NCBI RefSeq assembly: GCF_003967355.1
Contig: NZ_BIFH01000033.1
Location: forward strand, 124,001-188,000
DNA length: 64,000 nt
Direction of reading: 5' to 3'
Source: Embleya hyalina
GTDB taxonomy: Bacteria; Actinomycetota; Actinomycetes; Streptomycetales; Streptomycetaceae
The notes under the pieces were generated by a model. That model searched no databases. It saw nothing but the letters and a program-made list of their open reading frames with translations, and was not told the DNA's origin. The position numbers and the translations under genes were made by a program. Each line of letters starts with the position of its first letter. The first letter of the stretch is position 1. Below are positions 8,524 through 18,270 of the stretch, piece after piece.

Positions 8524-9051
8524 TTGCGCGAACAGACCATCGGGGAACACCTCGATCGACTGGCCAGTCCCGACGTCCGGGTGCGGGGATCGGCCGCGGC
8601 GCTCCAGGCCGCGCAGGCCGCCGCGCTGGTCGAGCGGGCCGCCGCACTCGCCCTGCACACCACCGACGCCGAGGAGACGATGCGGGCGGCGCGGGCCGAG
8701 GCGGGACGGATGCGGGAGCGGGCCATGCGGGCGGGCCAGGCGGCGCGGGAGATTTCGGATCAGTCTGCCTCGGCGCTGGATTCTGCCGAAGTGCCTTTGC
8801 GCGTGGCGGCGTTGGCGGCGGATCTGATCGGGCTCGCGGGTACGGTGCGGGATGGTGCGGATGACGATGTGCTTCCGTATCTGGCCGCGGCCGCGGCCAG
8901 TGCGCGGGCTGCGCTCGAGGCTTCCGCCGCGTGGGTGTCGTTGCTTGTCGCCGATGGCGGGGGGCGGGATGTGCGGGTTCGGATGGCGCGGCATCTTTCG
9001 GCTGTCGCCGATGCGGAGGAGATTGTGGATCGGGCTCGGGCCGCGGCCTGA
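8524..9051 (+). CDS. Divergent cyclodeaminase/cyclohydrolase-fold (FTCD_C-like) protein
   Basis: 175-residue helical protein. It begins REQTIGEHLDRLASP and continues SAAALQAAQAAALVER. This follows the N-terminus of formimidotetrahydrofolate cyclodeaminase-family proteins, and EVPLRVAALAADLIGLAGTV near residue 100 follows their later helix. The glycine-rich APGGGS segment expected after LASR is replaced by DVRVRGS, and the middle is shortened, so folate catalysis is doubtful. The TTG start at 8524 is set by a strong AAGGAGG at 8512-8518 with 5-base spacing; longer frames upstream lack any site. It follows the RsbW-like ATPase by 172 bp on the same strand and ends 4 bp before the tandem repeat array. 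Confidence 0.7.
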   Translation: MREQTIGEHLDRLASPDVRVRGSAAALQAAQAAALVERAAALALHTTDAEETMRAARAEAGRMRERAMRAGQAAREISDQSASALDSAEVPLRVAALAADLIGLAGTVRDGADDDVLPYLAAAAASARAALEASAAWVSLLVADGGGRDVRVRMARHLSAVADAEEIVDRARAAA

Positions 9052-9055
9052 GTTC

Positions 9056-9350
9056 GGCCTCAAACGCCGGCCGGGCTGGTTGGTGTTCGGCCGGCGTTGG
9101 GCGTTGGCTCGGCTGAGGTGGCCTCAAACGCCGGCCGGGCTGGAGTGTGTTTGGCGGGCGTCCGGTGTTGGTTTGGTTGGGGTGGCCTCAAACGCCGGCC
9201 GGGCTGGTTGATGTTCGGCCGGCGTTGGGCGTTGGCTCGGTTGGGGTGGCCTCGAGCGCCGGCCGGGCTGGAGTGTGTTTGGCGGGCGTTGGGCGTTGGG
9301 TTGGTTGGGGTGGCCTCGGGCGCCGGCCGGGCTGATATGTGGGGGTTGGG
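9056..9350. repeat. 64-bp tandem repeat array (4.6 units) between convergent genes
   Basis: Five copies of a 24-bp core begin at 9056, 9120, 9184, 9248 and 9312, exactly 64 bp apart. The core starts GGCCTC and continues ACGCCGGCCGGGCTGG with small changes (AA, GA or GG after GGCCTC). The 40-bp spacers alternate: units 1 and 3 continue TTGRTGTTCGGCCGGCG, units 2 and 4 continue AGTGTGTTTGGCGGGCG, giving a 128-bp higher-order period. In units 1 and 3 AACGCCGGCCG (9063-9073 in unit 1) pairs with CGGCCGGCGTT (9088-9098) as an 11-bp stem. The array fills the gap between the stops at 9051 and 9356. The core resembles an intergenic palindromic element I recall as common in Streptomyces genomes. Confidence 0.93.
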
Positions 9351-9355
9351 GTGGG

Positions 9356-10252
9356 TCAGAGTTGGGCTGTGAAGGTGTTGCATTTGGTGGGGTCGCCTGT
9401 GGTGTAGCCGGTGTGGAACCACTGTTGGCGTTGGGCGGCTGAGCCGTGGGTCCAGGTTTCGGGGGTTACTCGGCCCTGGAATTCCTGTTGGATGCGGTCG
9501 TCGCCCACCGCTGCCGCGGCGTCGAGGCCGTCGGCGATGTCCTGGGTGGTGAGGTTGGTGATCAGGGCTCCCGGGGGCGTGGTCGCGTGTTGGGCCCAGA
9601 CGCCGGCGTAGCAGTCGGCCTGGAGTTCGAGGCGGACCGAGCCGCTCCGGGGGCCCTGGCGGTCGTTGCCGACCCTGGCCATCTGCCCGGTGAGGTCCTG
9701 GATGTGGTGGCCGTACTCGTGGGCCAGTACGTACGCCTCGGCGAACGGCCCGCCCCTGGCGCCGAACCTGGTGCGTAGTTCGTCGAAGAAGCCCAGGTCG
9801 ATGTAGACCCTGCGGTCGCCGGGACAGTAGAAGGGGCCCACCGCCGAGGTGGCGCCGCCGCACGCGGTCGAGGTGCTGCCGGTGAAGAACCGGGTCGGCG
9901 CCGGCTTGTACGTCGCGCCCCGGCGCCGGTACTCGTTCGTCCAGTACGCCTGCACGCTGTTCACCACCCCGACGATGCGGCAGTCGTCGCGCGCGTTGGC
10001 GTCGGTGCCCTTGCGGCACGAGTCCCGGAGCGCCCGATTGTCCGCCGGGACGGCGCCGCCCCCGCCTCCGTCGCCGTCGGTCAGGCCGAGCCGGTTCGGG
10101 CTCAGGCCGAAGATCAGGCCGAGGACCACGACGATCAGGCCCGCCGCGCCGCCGCCCACCACGAGGCCGGGACGACGTGGCCCGCCGCCTCCCGAGCCGC
10201 GCTCGTCCTCGATCTGGGACGTGTCCAGATCCGCATCGTCGTCGAACCGCAT
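9356..10252 (-). CDS. Neutral zinc metallopeptidase, membrane-anchored (YpfJ family)
   Basis: 298-residue protein of the YpfJ/neutral zinc metallopeptidase family. A short charged cytoplasmic N-terminus ([12 protein letters not shown]) and glycine/arginine stretch lead to one membrane helix ([12 protein letters not shown] near residues 50-62). The extracellular catalytic domain follows, with [13 protein letters not shown] as the HExxH zinc site, [13 protein letters not shown] as the downstream ligand region, and [20 protein letters not shown] typical of the family. The ATG at 10252 was chosen because upstream sequence in this frame is not coding-like. The ribosome binding site is weak. The gene runs towards the 64-bp array; the ABC-F gene is divergent 249 bp away. 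Confidence 0.9.
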   Translation of the reverse strand: MRFDDDADLDTSQIEDERGSGGGGPRRPGLVVGGGAAGLIVVVLGLIFGLSPNRLGLTDGDGGGGGAVPADNRALRDSCRKGTDANARDDCRIVGVVNSVQAYWTNEYRRRGATYKPAPTRFFTGSTSTACGGATSAVGPFYCPGDRRVYIDLGFFDELRTRFGARGGPFAEAYVLAHEYGHHIQDLTGQMARVGNDRQGPRSGSVRLELQADCYAGVWAQHATTPPGALITNLTTQDIADGLDAAAAVGDDRIQQEFQGRVTPETWTHGSAAQRQQWFHTGYTTGDPTKCNTFTAQL

Positions 10253-10501
10253 CGCGCGACCGCCAAGGCAACAGGGAATAAACGTCGGGTGACGGATATC
10301 CCTTTTCACGGGTTTTATCGCGTCCGTCGCCTTCGTGCCGGGAGGATGCCCGGAAATTCGTTCCGACGGCTCCCGTAGACTCGTGGGCATGGTCGGTTTC
10401 CCTGGATATCCCCGCGAGCGGCCTTAGAGCGGTGCGGCTTCCCAGCGAGCCCCGCACGATCGTCCGTCTTCGTCAGTCCCCGACCGGGAGTCCAGTCCTT
10501 C

Positions 10502-12100
<1,599 letters not shown>

Positions 12101-12105
12101 TCGTT

Positions 12106-12143
12106 CGGACCACACCGCCCGACCTTCCGGGCGGTGTGGTCCG
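12106..12143 (+). terminator. Hairpin terminator 1 after ABC-F gene
   Basis: A perfect 16-bp stem, CGGACCACACCGCCCG (12106-12121) with CGGGCGGTGTGGTCCG (12128-12143), and a 6-base loop, only 5 bp after the ABC-F stop. There is no U-tract, as is usual for actinomycete terminators. Confidence 0.85.
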
Positions 12144-12162
12144 GGAGCCTCGAACGACCGAC

Positions 12163-12200
12163 ACCCCGTCGGGTTGCCTTCCTCGGCAACCCGGCGGGGT
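12163..12200 (+). terminator. Hairpin terminator 2 after ABC-F gene
   Basis: A second stem of 16 pairs with one T-G wobble: ACCCCGTCGGGTTGCC (12163-12178) with GGCAACCCGGCGGGGT (12185-12200), loop TTCCTC. It lies 19 bp beyond the first hairpin, forming a tandem terminator. Confidence 0.8.
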
Positions 12201-12531
12201 GATCGCTTTCGTCCCCCCGACGGGTTTTCCCCACGAAACCCTCACAAGGGGAAGCCATCCTTCCGGTCCGTACGTGACGCCGGTCACGAGGCCCGACGGC
12301 GACACAGAGCAAGGTCGTGAATCTCATGGGTGACCAGCGCCTTTGTCGGCGGACACAGGATTCGGTCAAGCATTCGGCAAAGGAAGGCGTGATTCCGCTC
12401 GGGTGATCTTTGTGTGCATGAGGCCACGCGCCGCGATGATCAAGCCATCGGGCCAGGTGGAATCACTGGCCTTGCCATGCCCCAGGGGTGATCATGGGAT
12501 TCCAGAGCGCACTTCCTATGAGGAGGCACGT
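12201..12531. other. Promoter-containing intergenic region ahead of the small HTH gene
   Basis: About 330 bp with lower GC and no credible coding frame. It ends in AGGAGG (12521-12526), the ribosome binding site of the gene starting at 12532. Promoter elements are presumably here but I could not choose a specific -10/-35 pair. Confidence 0.5.
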
Positions 12532-12765
12532 GTGGCCGAGACTCTGAAGAAGGGCAGCCGGGTGACCGGTGCCGCGCGCGAGCAGCTCGCGGCTGACCTC
12601 AAGAAGAAGTACGACTCCGGTGCCAGCATCCGCGCCCTCGCGGAGGAGACGGGCCGTTCCTACGGCTTCGTGCACCGGATGCTCAGCGAGTCGGGAGTGA
12701 CCCTCCGCGGCAGGGGCGGGGCAACACGGGGCAAGGCCAAGACCGCCGCGTCGTCCTCGGCCTGA
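12532..12765 (+). CDS. Small helix-turn-helix protein conserved in streptomycetes
   Basis: 77-residue basic protein. The core KKKYDSGASIRALAEETGRS followed by YGFVHRMLSESGV is a helix-turn-helix of the resolvase/WhiB-independent 'helix-turn-helix domain' type, with a Lys/Arg-rich tail (RGRGGATRGKAK) likely to touch DNA backbone. The GTG start at 12532 is fixed by AGGAGG at 12521-12526 with 5-base spacing. Upstream frame is intergenic. I recall near-identical proteins being widespread in Streptomyces, which suggests a conserved nucleoid or regulatory role, but no function is known to me. It is followed 109 bp later by the hydratase-like gene on the same strand. Confidence 0.87.
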   Translation: MAETLKKGSRVTGAAREQLAADLKKKYDSGASIRALAEETGRSYGFVHRMLSESGVTLRGRGGATRGKAKTAASSSA

Positions 12766-12874
12766 GACCGAGTCCCGGGGCAGTACGGCACCATCCGTCG
12801 AACGACCATGTGACCGACCGGTAACGTCGGACACGTGGTCGTTCGCCGGAAGCGACCCGAACACGGGAGGGACC

Positions 12875-13747
12875 GTGGACGTGGGCGCGAATCAGCTCGG
12901 TTCGAACGACAACACGAGTGACAACAGGGGCGGCACGGACAACAGCGGTCGCGGGGTCGGCGGTGCCGACAGCGCGGCAGGGCAGGGCCTTTCGGTCGTG
13001 ATCGAAGGTGCGTTCGCGGTGGTGAGCCTCACCAACCCCGATCGGCGCAACGCGCAGACTCCCGCGCTCTGGCGCGCGCTCGCCGCGGTCGGCCGCGACC
13101 TGCCCGGTGATGTCCGGGCCGTGCTGTTGCGCGCGGAGGGCGTCTCGTTCTCCGCGGGCCTGGATCGACGGATGTTCCCGGGTGGCGGGGGCATCCCGGG
13201 GGAATCGGACCTCTCCACGCTGGCCGGGGCGAGCGACGACGAACTCGACGCCACCATCGCCTCGTTCCAGGAGGCGTTCACCTGGTGGCGACGCCCGGAC
13301 CTGATCACGGTGGCCGCTGTGCAGGGGCATGCCGTGGGGGCCGGGTTCCAACTGGCGCTGGCCTGCGACCTGCGGGTGTGCGCCGACGACGCGCGGTTCT
13401 CGATGCGCGAGACCGCGCTCGGTTTGGTCCCGGACCTGGCCGGGACGAAACCGCTGACCGACCTGGTCGGCTATGCCCGGGCCCTGGAGATCTGCGTCAC
13501 GGGCCGCTGGGTGGGGGCCGAGGAGGCGGTCTCGATGGGACTGGCCACCCTCGCGGTGCCGCGCGAGGAGTTGGACGGTGCCGCACGCGACCTGATCGCG
13601 GCACTCGTCGCCGCACCGCGCGACGCGGTGATCGAGACGAAGGCCCTGCTCGCGGGCGCCGCGACGCGTGGCTACGACGAACAGCGCGCCGCCGAACGCG
13701 CCGCGCAGGCCCGCCGCCTGCGGGACCTCGCGGGGACGGGGGAGTAG
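12875..13747 (+). CDS. Enoyl-CoA hydratase/isomerase family protein
   Basis: 290-residue crotonase-fold protein. The first ~45 residues are Gly/Asn/Ser-rich and probably disordered. Oxyanion-hole segments are FSAGLDRRMF and GHAVGAGFQLALACDL. Of the two catalytic glutamates of enoyl-CoA hydratase, the first position (GGGCE in classic enzymes) reads GAGFQ here. The second survives as SMRETALGLVPDLAG. With only one acid, hydration is less certain, and isomerase, hydrolase or dehalogenase-type chemistry are alternatives. The start is GTG at 12875 with GGGAGG at 12865-12870. A hairpin follows the stop. Confidence 0.87.
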   Translation: MDVGANQLGSNDNTSDNRGGTDNSGRGVGGADSAAGQGLSVVIEGAFAVVSLTNPDRRNAQTPALWRALAAVGRDLPGDVRAVLLRAEGVSFSAGLDRRMFPGGGGIPGESDLSTLAGASDDELDATIASFQEAFTWWRRPDLITVAAVQGHAVGAGFQLALACDLRVCADDARFSMRETALGLVPDLAGTKPLTDLVGYARALEICVTGRWVGAEEAVSMGLATLAVPREELDGAARDLIAALVAAPRDAVIETKALLAGAATRGYDEQRAAERAAQARRLRDLAGTGE

Positions 13748-13758
13748 GCCCGGTGCGG

Positions 13759-13791
13759 CGGATCCCGGCGGACCCGCTTCATCGGGATCCG
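13759..13791 (+). terminator. Possible terminator after hydratase-like gene
   Basis: CGGATCCCG at 13759-13767 pairs with CGGGATCCG at 13783-13791 around a 15-base loop, 12 bp after the stop. The stem is shorter than other terminators in the window, so the call is moderate. Confidence 0.5.
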
Positions 13792-13982
13792 TCGGGCACG
13801 ATCTGGTGAGACGCGCGTCACATCCGCTCCCGTCGGCGGTCGACGCGGCGCGCGCGGGCCCGGGACTAAGCGGGCCCCTGTCGGTGTTCCCGTGTACGAA
13901 GTACTGAGGTTGACTCAGGAATTTGTTCGAGCATTCGGTTCGGGCAGGCGACACGTACGGGATGTACGGGGAACGAGGCGGG

Positions 13983-15884
13983 ATGAGTGGCGGCGGCCCG
14001 ATGGGGATGAACCTGCGCTCCTACACGCGCGACGCGTCCGTGGTGGAGCGAAAACTCGCGCCCGGCACGGTGCGCCGGGTGGGCGAGTTCGCGAGACCGT
14101 TCGCGCGGCAGATCACCGCGTACCTGGTCCTGGTGGTGATCGGCGCGGTGTTGACCATCGTGCCGCCGCTGCTCGCGCAGCGGATCGTGGACCAGGGTGT
14201 ACTGAAGGGCGACGGTCACCTGGTGACCGTGCTCGCGATCGTGGTGGCGGGCGTCGCGCTGCTCGCCGCCGGGTTCGGCCTGGCGGAGCGGTGGTACTCG
14301 GCTCGGATCGGCGAGGGTTCGATCTACGCGCTGCGCAGCAAGGTGTTCGCGCACGTGCAGCGCCAGCCGATCGCGTTCTTCACCCGGACCCAGACCGGCG
14401 CGCTGATCTCGCGCCTGAACAACGACGTGCTGTCCGCGCAGCGCGCGTTCACCTCGACCCTGGCGGGCGTGGTGTCCAATCTGGTCAGCCTGGTCCTGGT
14501 GGCCGGGACCATGTTCTACCTCGCCTGGCAGATCACCCTGGTCTCGCTGGTGCTGCTGCCGCTGTTCCTGCTGCCGGCCAAGTGGATCGGCCGCCGGTTG
14601 CAGGCGATGACCCGCGAACAGATGCAGTTGGACGCGGAGATGTCGACCGTGATGACCGAGCGGTTCAACGTCTCCGGCGCGACGCTGGCCAAGATCTTCG
14701 GCCGGCCCGAGGAGGAGGACGCGCTGTTCTCCGGGCGGGCCGCTCGGGTGCGCGACATCGGCATCCGGATCGCGTTGGTGAACCGGGTGTTCGCCACCGC
14801 GCTCACCCTGGTCGCCTCGCTCGCGACCGCGCTGGTGTACCTGATCGGCGGGCATCTCGCCGTGGACGGTCGGCTCACCGTGGGCACCCTGGTCGCGCTC
14901 ACCGTGCTGCTGGGCCGGCTGTACGGGCCGCTGACCGCGCTGGCCAACGTGCGGGTGGACGTGATGACCGCGCTGGTCAGCTTCGAGCGGGTCTTCGAAG
15001 TCCTCGACCTGCCCGCGATGATCGCCGACAGACCGGACGCGAAGCCGCTGCCGGCGGACGCGGCGACGGTGGAGTTCGACGCGGTCGGCTTCGCCTACCC
15101 GGGCGCCGACGAGGTCTCGCTGGCCTCGCTCGAGAGTGTCGCGGTGCTCGATCGGCGGCGCTCCGAACCGGTGTTGCACGACGTGTCGTTCCGGGCCGAG
15201 CCGGGTCAACTGGTGGCCCTGGTCGGGCCGTCGGGCGCGGGCAAGACCACGATCACCTCGCTGGTCGGGCGGCTCTACGACGCGACCGAGGGGGCGGTAC
15301 GCATCGGCGGACACGACGTGCGCGACGTCACCCTGGCCTCGGTGCGCGACACGGTCGGCGTGGTGACCCAGGACTCGCACATGTTCCACGACACGATCCG
15401 CGGCAACCTGCGCTACGCCAAGCCGGACGCGAGCGACGAGGAACTGTGGGCGGCGCTGCGCGCGGCGAACATCGGCGACCTGGTCGAGGGGCTGCCGGAC
15501 CGCCTGGAGACCGTGGTCGGCGAGCGCGGACACCGGTTGTCCGGCGGGGAGAAGCAGCGTCTGGCGATCGCCCGGCTGCTGCTCAAGTCGCCGCGCGTGG
15601 TGGTGCTCGACGAGGCGACCGCGCACCTGGACTCGGAGTCGGAGGCGGCCGTGCAGCGCGCGTTGGCCACCGCCCTGGTCGGTCGTACCGCCCTGGTGAT
15701 CGCCCACCGGCTGTCCACCGTGCGCGACGCGGACCTGATCCTGGTGGTGGACGACGGCCGGATCGCCGAACGCGGCACACACGCCGAGTTGCTGGCCCGG
15801 GACGGTCTGTACGCGGATCTGTATCACCGTCAGTTCCGGGACCGGGAAGAAGATCCGATCGATTCCGCGGTGCTCGCGAGTTGA
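13983..15884 (+). CDS. ABC transporter, fused membrane and ATPase domains (exporter type)
   Basis: 633-residue half-transporter. An N-terminal six-helix membrane domain (about residues 60-340, helices such as ITAYLVLVVIGAVLTIVPPL) precedes an ATPase domain with Walker A GPSGAGKTT, Q-loop VVTQDSHMFHD, signature LSGGEKQRLAI, Walker B VVVLDEATAHLD and H-loop VIAHRLSTV. All catalytic motifs are intact, so it probably works as a homodimeric lipid, peptide or drug exporter. ATG 13983 was preferred; ATG 13962 and TTG 13923 in frame are alternatives and the ribosome binding site is not decisive. Substrate is unknown. Confidence 0.92.
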   Translation: MSGGGPMGMNLRSYTRDASVVERKLAPGTVRRVGEFARPFARQITAYLVLVVIGAVLTIVPPLLAQRIVDQGVLKGDGHLVTVLAIVVAGVALLAAGFGLAERWYSARIGEGSIYALRSKVFAHVQRQPIAFFTRTQTGALISRLNNDVLSAQRAFTSTLAGVVSNLVSLVLVAGTMFYLAWQITLVSLVLLPLFLLPAKWIGRRLQAMTREQMQLDAEMSTVMTERFNVSGATLAKIFGRPEEEDALFSGRAARVRDIGIRIALVNRVFATALTLVASLATALVYLIGGHLAVDGRLTVGTLVALTVLLGRLYGPLTALANVRVDVMTALVSFERVFEVLDLPAMIADRPDAKPLPADAATVEFDAVGFAYPGADEVSLASLESVAVLDRRRSEPVLHDVSFRAEPGQLVALVGPSGAGKTTITSLVGRLYDATEGAVRIGGHDVRDVTLASVRDTVGVVTQDSHMFHDTIRGNLRYAKPDASDEELWAALRAANIGDLVEGLPDRLETVVGERGHRLSGGEKQRLAIARLLLKSPRVVVLDEATAHLDSESEAAVQRALATALVGRTALVIAHRLSTVRDADLILVVDDGRIAERGTHAELLARDGLYADLYHRQFRDREEDPIDSAVLAS

Positions 15885-15952
15885 CCGACCGCAGCCCGGG
15901 GCGCCGGGTAGTGTGGTGATATTCCAAATGGTTGGCAAGAGGGGCTTTCCGG

Positions 15953-17182
15953 GTGCGTGTTCTCGTCGCCGGCGGCGGCATAGGTGGTCTTGCTGTGGCA
16001 CTCAGCCTGCACGACGCGGGCATCACCGAGGTGACGGTGATCGACGCGGCACTGAGAATCCGGCCCCTGGGGCTCGGGATCAGCCTCCTGCCCCACGCGG
16101 TGCGCGAACTCGCCGAACTCGACCTCTACCATCCGATCGCCAACCTGGGCGTGCCGCTGTCCGGGGTGGCCTTCCCCGACCGCCGGGCGACCCGGGTGGT
16201 GCTGGCGCCGCGCGGGCAGCGGGCGGGCTTCCTGTGGCCGCATCTTTCCGTGCACCGGGGCGAGTTGCAGGTCGCGCTGCTGCGCGCGGTGTACCAACGC
16301 CTCGGTCGCGCGGCGGTGCGTACCGGGTCCCGGCTGACCGGGTTCGACCAGGACGACGACGGGGTGACCGCCTACTTCGCGGACGGCGAGGGGCGGCCCT
16401 GGCAGGAGCGGGCCGACGTGCTGATCGGCGCGGACGGGATCAACTCCGCGACCCGCGCGACGTTGTTGCCGCACGAGGGCGCGCCGATCGCCCAGCCGCG
16501 CATCCTGATGCGCGGCACCACACGCTGTGCGCCGTTCGCCGACGGGCACACCATGATCATGACCGCGCACGGCGAGGCGCGGTTCATGGCGCACCCGATC
16601 AAGCCGATCGATCCGCGCGACGGGTACACGCTCACCAACTGGCTCGCGGAGTTGCCCGATCGGCAGTCGGCGGGCGAACTCGGCGACACCGGCTGGAACG
16701 GCCCGGCGGACCTGCGCCGGCTGGCCCGGGTCTTCCGCGGCTGGAGCATCGCCGGGGCCGACATCGGGGCCATGGTCAAGTCGCCCACCGAGGCGTCCGG
16801 CTATCCGCTGGTGACCCGACCGCCGCTGGACCAGTGGTCGTTCGGCCGGGTCACCCTGCTCGGCGACGCGGCCCACCCGATGTATCCGTACGTGCTCGGC
16901 GGCGCGTCCGAGTCGATCGTCGACGCGCGGGTGCTGGCCCGCTCGCTGGGGTCGTACCGGGACCCGGTCGAGGCACTGGAGATGTACGAGCGGGCCCGGC
17001 TCCCGCTGAACAAGTGGCTGCAACTGATCGGCCACGGCCGGGTGCCGCGCGCCGAGGACGCGACCGGGCCGCTGACCGCCACCGAGGAGATCGGCGGCAT
17101 CATCGGCGCCTACGGCCACCTGCCCGGACACGACCCGGCGGCGCTGAACGAGCGGCCGTCGTACGGCCTGGCGAAGGTCTGA
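15953..17182 (+). CDS. FAD-dependent monooxygenase (PhzS/salicylate hydroxylase-like)
   Basis: 409-residue class A flavoprotein monooxygenase. The FAD-binding GxGxxG is VAGGGIGGLAVAL at the N-terminus. GADGINSATR is the mid-protein DG motif, and LLGDAAHPMYPYVLGGASES is the GD motif that binds the FAD ribityl chain. GISLLPHAVRELAEL after the first strand is typical of flavoenzymes related to PhzS. It likely uses NAD(P)H and oxygen to hydroxylate an aromatic or phenazine-like substrate, which cannot be named from sequence. The GTG at 15953 has AGAGGGG at 15938-15944; a TTG at 15932 is less likely. It ends 18 bp from the convergent Asp23 gene. Confidence 0.88.
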   Translation: MRVLVAGGGIGGLAVALSLHDAGITEVTVIDAALRIRPLGLGISLLPHAVRELAELDLYHPIANLGVPLSGVAFPDRRATRVVLAPRGQRAGFLWPHLSVHRGELQVALLRAVYQRLGRAAVRTGSRLTGFDQDDDGVTAYFADGEGRPWQERADVLIGADGINSATRATLLPHEGAPIAQPRILMRGTTRCAPFADGHTMIMTAHGEARFMAHPIKPIDPRDGYTLTNWLAELPDRQSAGELGDTGWNGPADLRRLARVFRGWSIAGADIGAMVKSPTEASGYPLVTRPPLDQWSFGRVTLLGDAAHPMYPYVLGGASESIVDARVLARSLGSYRDPVEALEMYERARLPLNKWLQLIGHGRVPRAEDATGPLTATEEIGGIIGAYGHLPGHDPAALNERPSYGLAKV

Positions 17183-17200
17183 GCGCGCGAGGCGCCGGGC

Positions 17201-17545
17201 TCACACCCCCGCGTCGGTGACCAGGACGTGCACCACCACACGTTGGTGGCCCGTGCGCTCGCGTACCTCCGCGGTGACCGCCGTGCGCACCGCGCGGGCC
17301 ACGTCCAGGACGCGGTGGTCGGCCGCGGCGCGGAACTGCACGTCCACGTGCAGGACTCCGTCGAGCACGCGCGTGGTCACCCCCGGGACCCGGCCCGGGA
17401 GCAGGCCGCCCGAGACCCGGGCGACCGCGTCGAGCAGGCCCGGTTGCAGGTCCACCACCCCGGGGACGGCCAGCGCCGCGCCGCCGGCGGTGGTCCGGGC
17501 CAGGACGGACATCTCGCGGGACGCGCGCTGCGCCGGTTGTCTCAT
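17201..17545 (-). CDS. Asp23/Gls24 family envelope stress protein
   Basis: 114-residue Asp23/Gls24-fold protein, third gene of the sigma factor operon. A conserved N-terminal start SVLARTTAGGAALAVPGVVD gives way to VTTRVLDGVLHVDVQFRAAA and then VLDVARAVRTAVTAEVRERT, ending with RVVVHVLVTDAGV. These follow the alternating strand/helix pattern of Asp23 proteins, small cytosolic proteins anchored at the membrane through AmaP in staphylococci. Its ATG overlaps the end of the upstream gene by 4 bases (ATGA), so the two are coupled. No membrane helix is present. Confidence 0.88.
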   Translation of the reverse strand: MRQPAQRASREMSVLARTTAGGAALAVPGVVDLQPGLLDAVARVSGGLLPGRVPGVTTRVLDGVLHVDVQFRAAADHRVLDVARAVRTAVTAEVRERTGHQRVVVHVLVTDAGV

Positions 17546-18270
17546 CGGTTCCCCTCCCGAGCGTCGGCGGCCGGTTCCAGGCCCACCACGTCCACGTCCA
17601 CCTTCGCCACTTCCAGCCCCAGTCGCTCCGTCGCGGCCCGGCGCACCCGCTCGCGCAGCCGGTCGGCCAGCGCGTGGATCGGCTCGCCGTACGGCACACC
17701 GACCGACAACCGCACCGTCACCGGGCCCGGTACCGCCGCCCCCGCCCGGTTCTCGAACGGCCGGATCCGGCAACTGCGGGCCTGCACGCCGGGCTCGGCG
17801 TCGGCCGCCGCGCGCAGCGTGCGCGCCGCGGCGGTCTCGGTCAGCGTCAACTGCTCGTCCGGCTCGCCCAGCGGGAGCAGCCGACCGGTGTGCAACTCGG
17901 CCCGGACCAGGCGCATCACCCGGGTGCCCAGGTCGTCCGGCACCGGGACCGGCAACTCGGCCCACTCGCGGGTGACCTGGTCGAGGACCGAATGGTCGCG
18001 CAGCACCGCCTGGCACTCCGGACACGAGCGCTCGTGCTCGTCCAGCGCGTCCGCGGCGGCGTGTTCGAGCACCGACTCCGGTTCGCGCCCGCAGGGCAGC
18101 AGTTCCTCGTCCGGGTCGATGTCCGTCGGCTCGCCGAAGCCCGAGCCCGAGCCCGAGTCCGGGGTCGAGCCCGAGCCCCGGCCCGGCGGGGTGCCGCGGG
18201 TCCCCGCGAGCAGTTCCGCCGCGGACGGCAGCCGCAGCGCGTCCGGGGCGTCGCCCGTCTCGTCGGTCAC
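17542..18270 (-). CDS. Zinc-finger/anti-sigma-like domain fused to an Asp23-like domain
   Basis: 242-residue protein in two parts. The N-terminal half begins TDETGDAPDALRLPSAAELL, has an acidic Gly/Ser repeat (GSGSTPDSGSGSGFG), and then a cysteine cluster in which HERSCPEC supplies the HxxxCxxC of zinc-binding anti-sigma (zf-HC2) domains. An earlier cysteine and histidine lie in LLPCGREPESVLEHAA. The C-terminal ~75 residues (VTVRLSVGVPYGEPIHALAD onwards, ending LEVAKVDVDVVGLEP) follow the Asp23 pattern. The start is GTG at 18270 overlapping the sigma factor stop as GTGA; GTG at 18276 is an alternative. Tight coupling to the sigma gene suggests it is the cognate regulator. No membrane helix is seen. 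Confidence 0.82.
   Translation of the reverse strand: MTDETGDAPDALRLPSAAELLAGTRGTPPGRGSGSTPDSGSGSGFGEPTDIDPDEELLPCGREPESVLEHAAADALDEHERSCPECQAVLRDHSVLDQVTREWAELPVPVPDDLGTRVMRLVRAELHTGRLLPLGEPDEQLTLTETAAARTLRAAADAEPGVQARSCRIRPFENRAGAAVPGPVTVRLSVGVPYGEPIHALADRLRERVRRAATERLGLEVAKVDVDVVGLEPAADAREGNR

Noticed and set aside
9056-9350. CRISPR array
   Set aside because: Regular spacing raised the idea, but the spacers alternate between two sequences and are not unique, the core is palindromic and 64-bp period is too uniform for it. No cas gene is present.
13866-16001. Long open frame antisense to the ABC exporter
   Set aside because: His/Gln/Arg-rich shadow of the true gene; the exporter strand has all ABC motifs.
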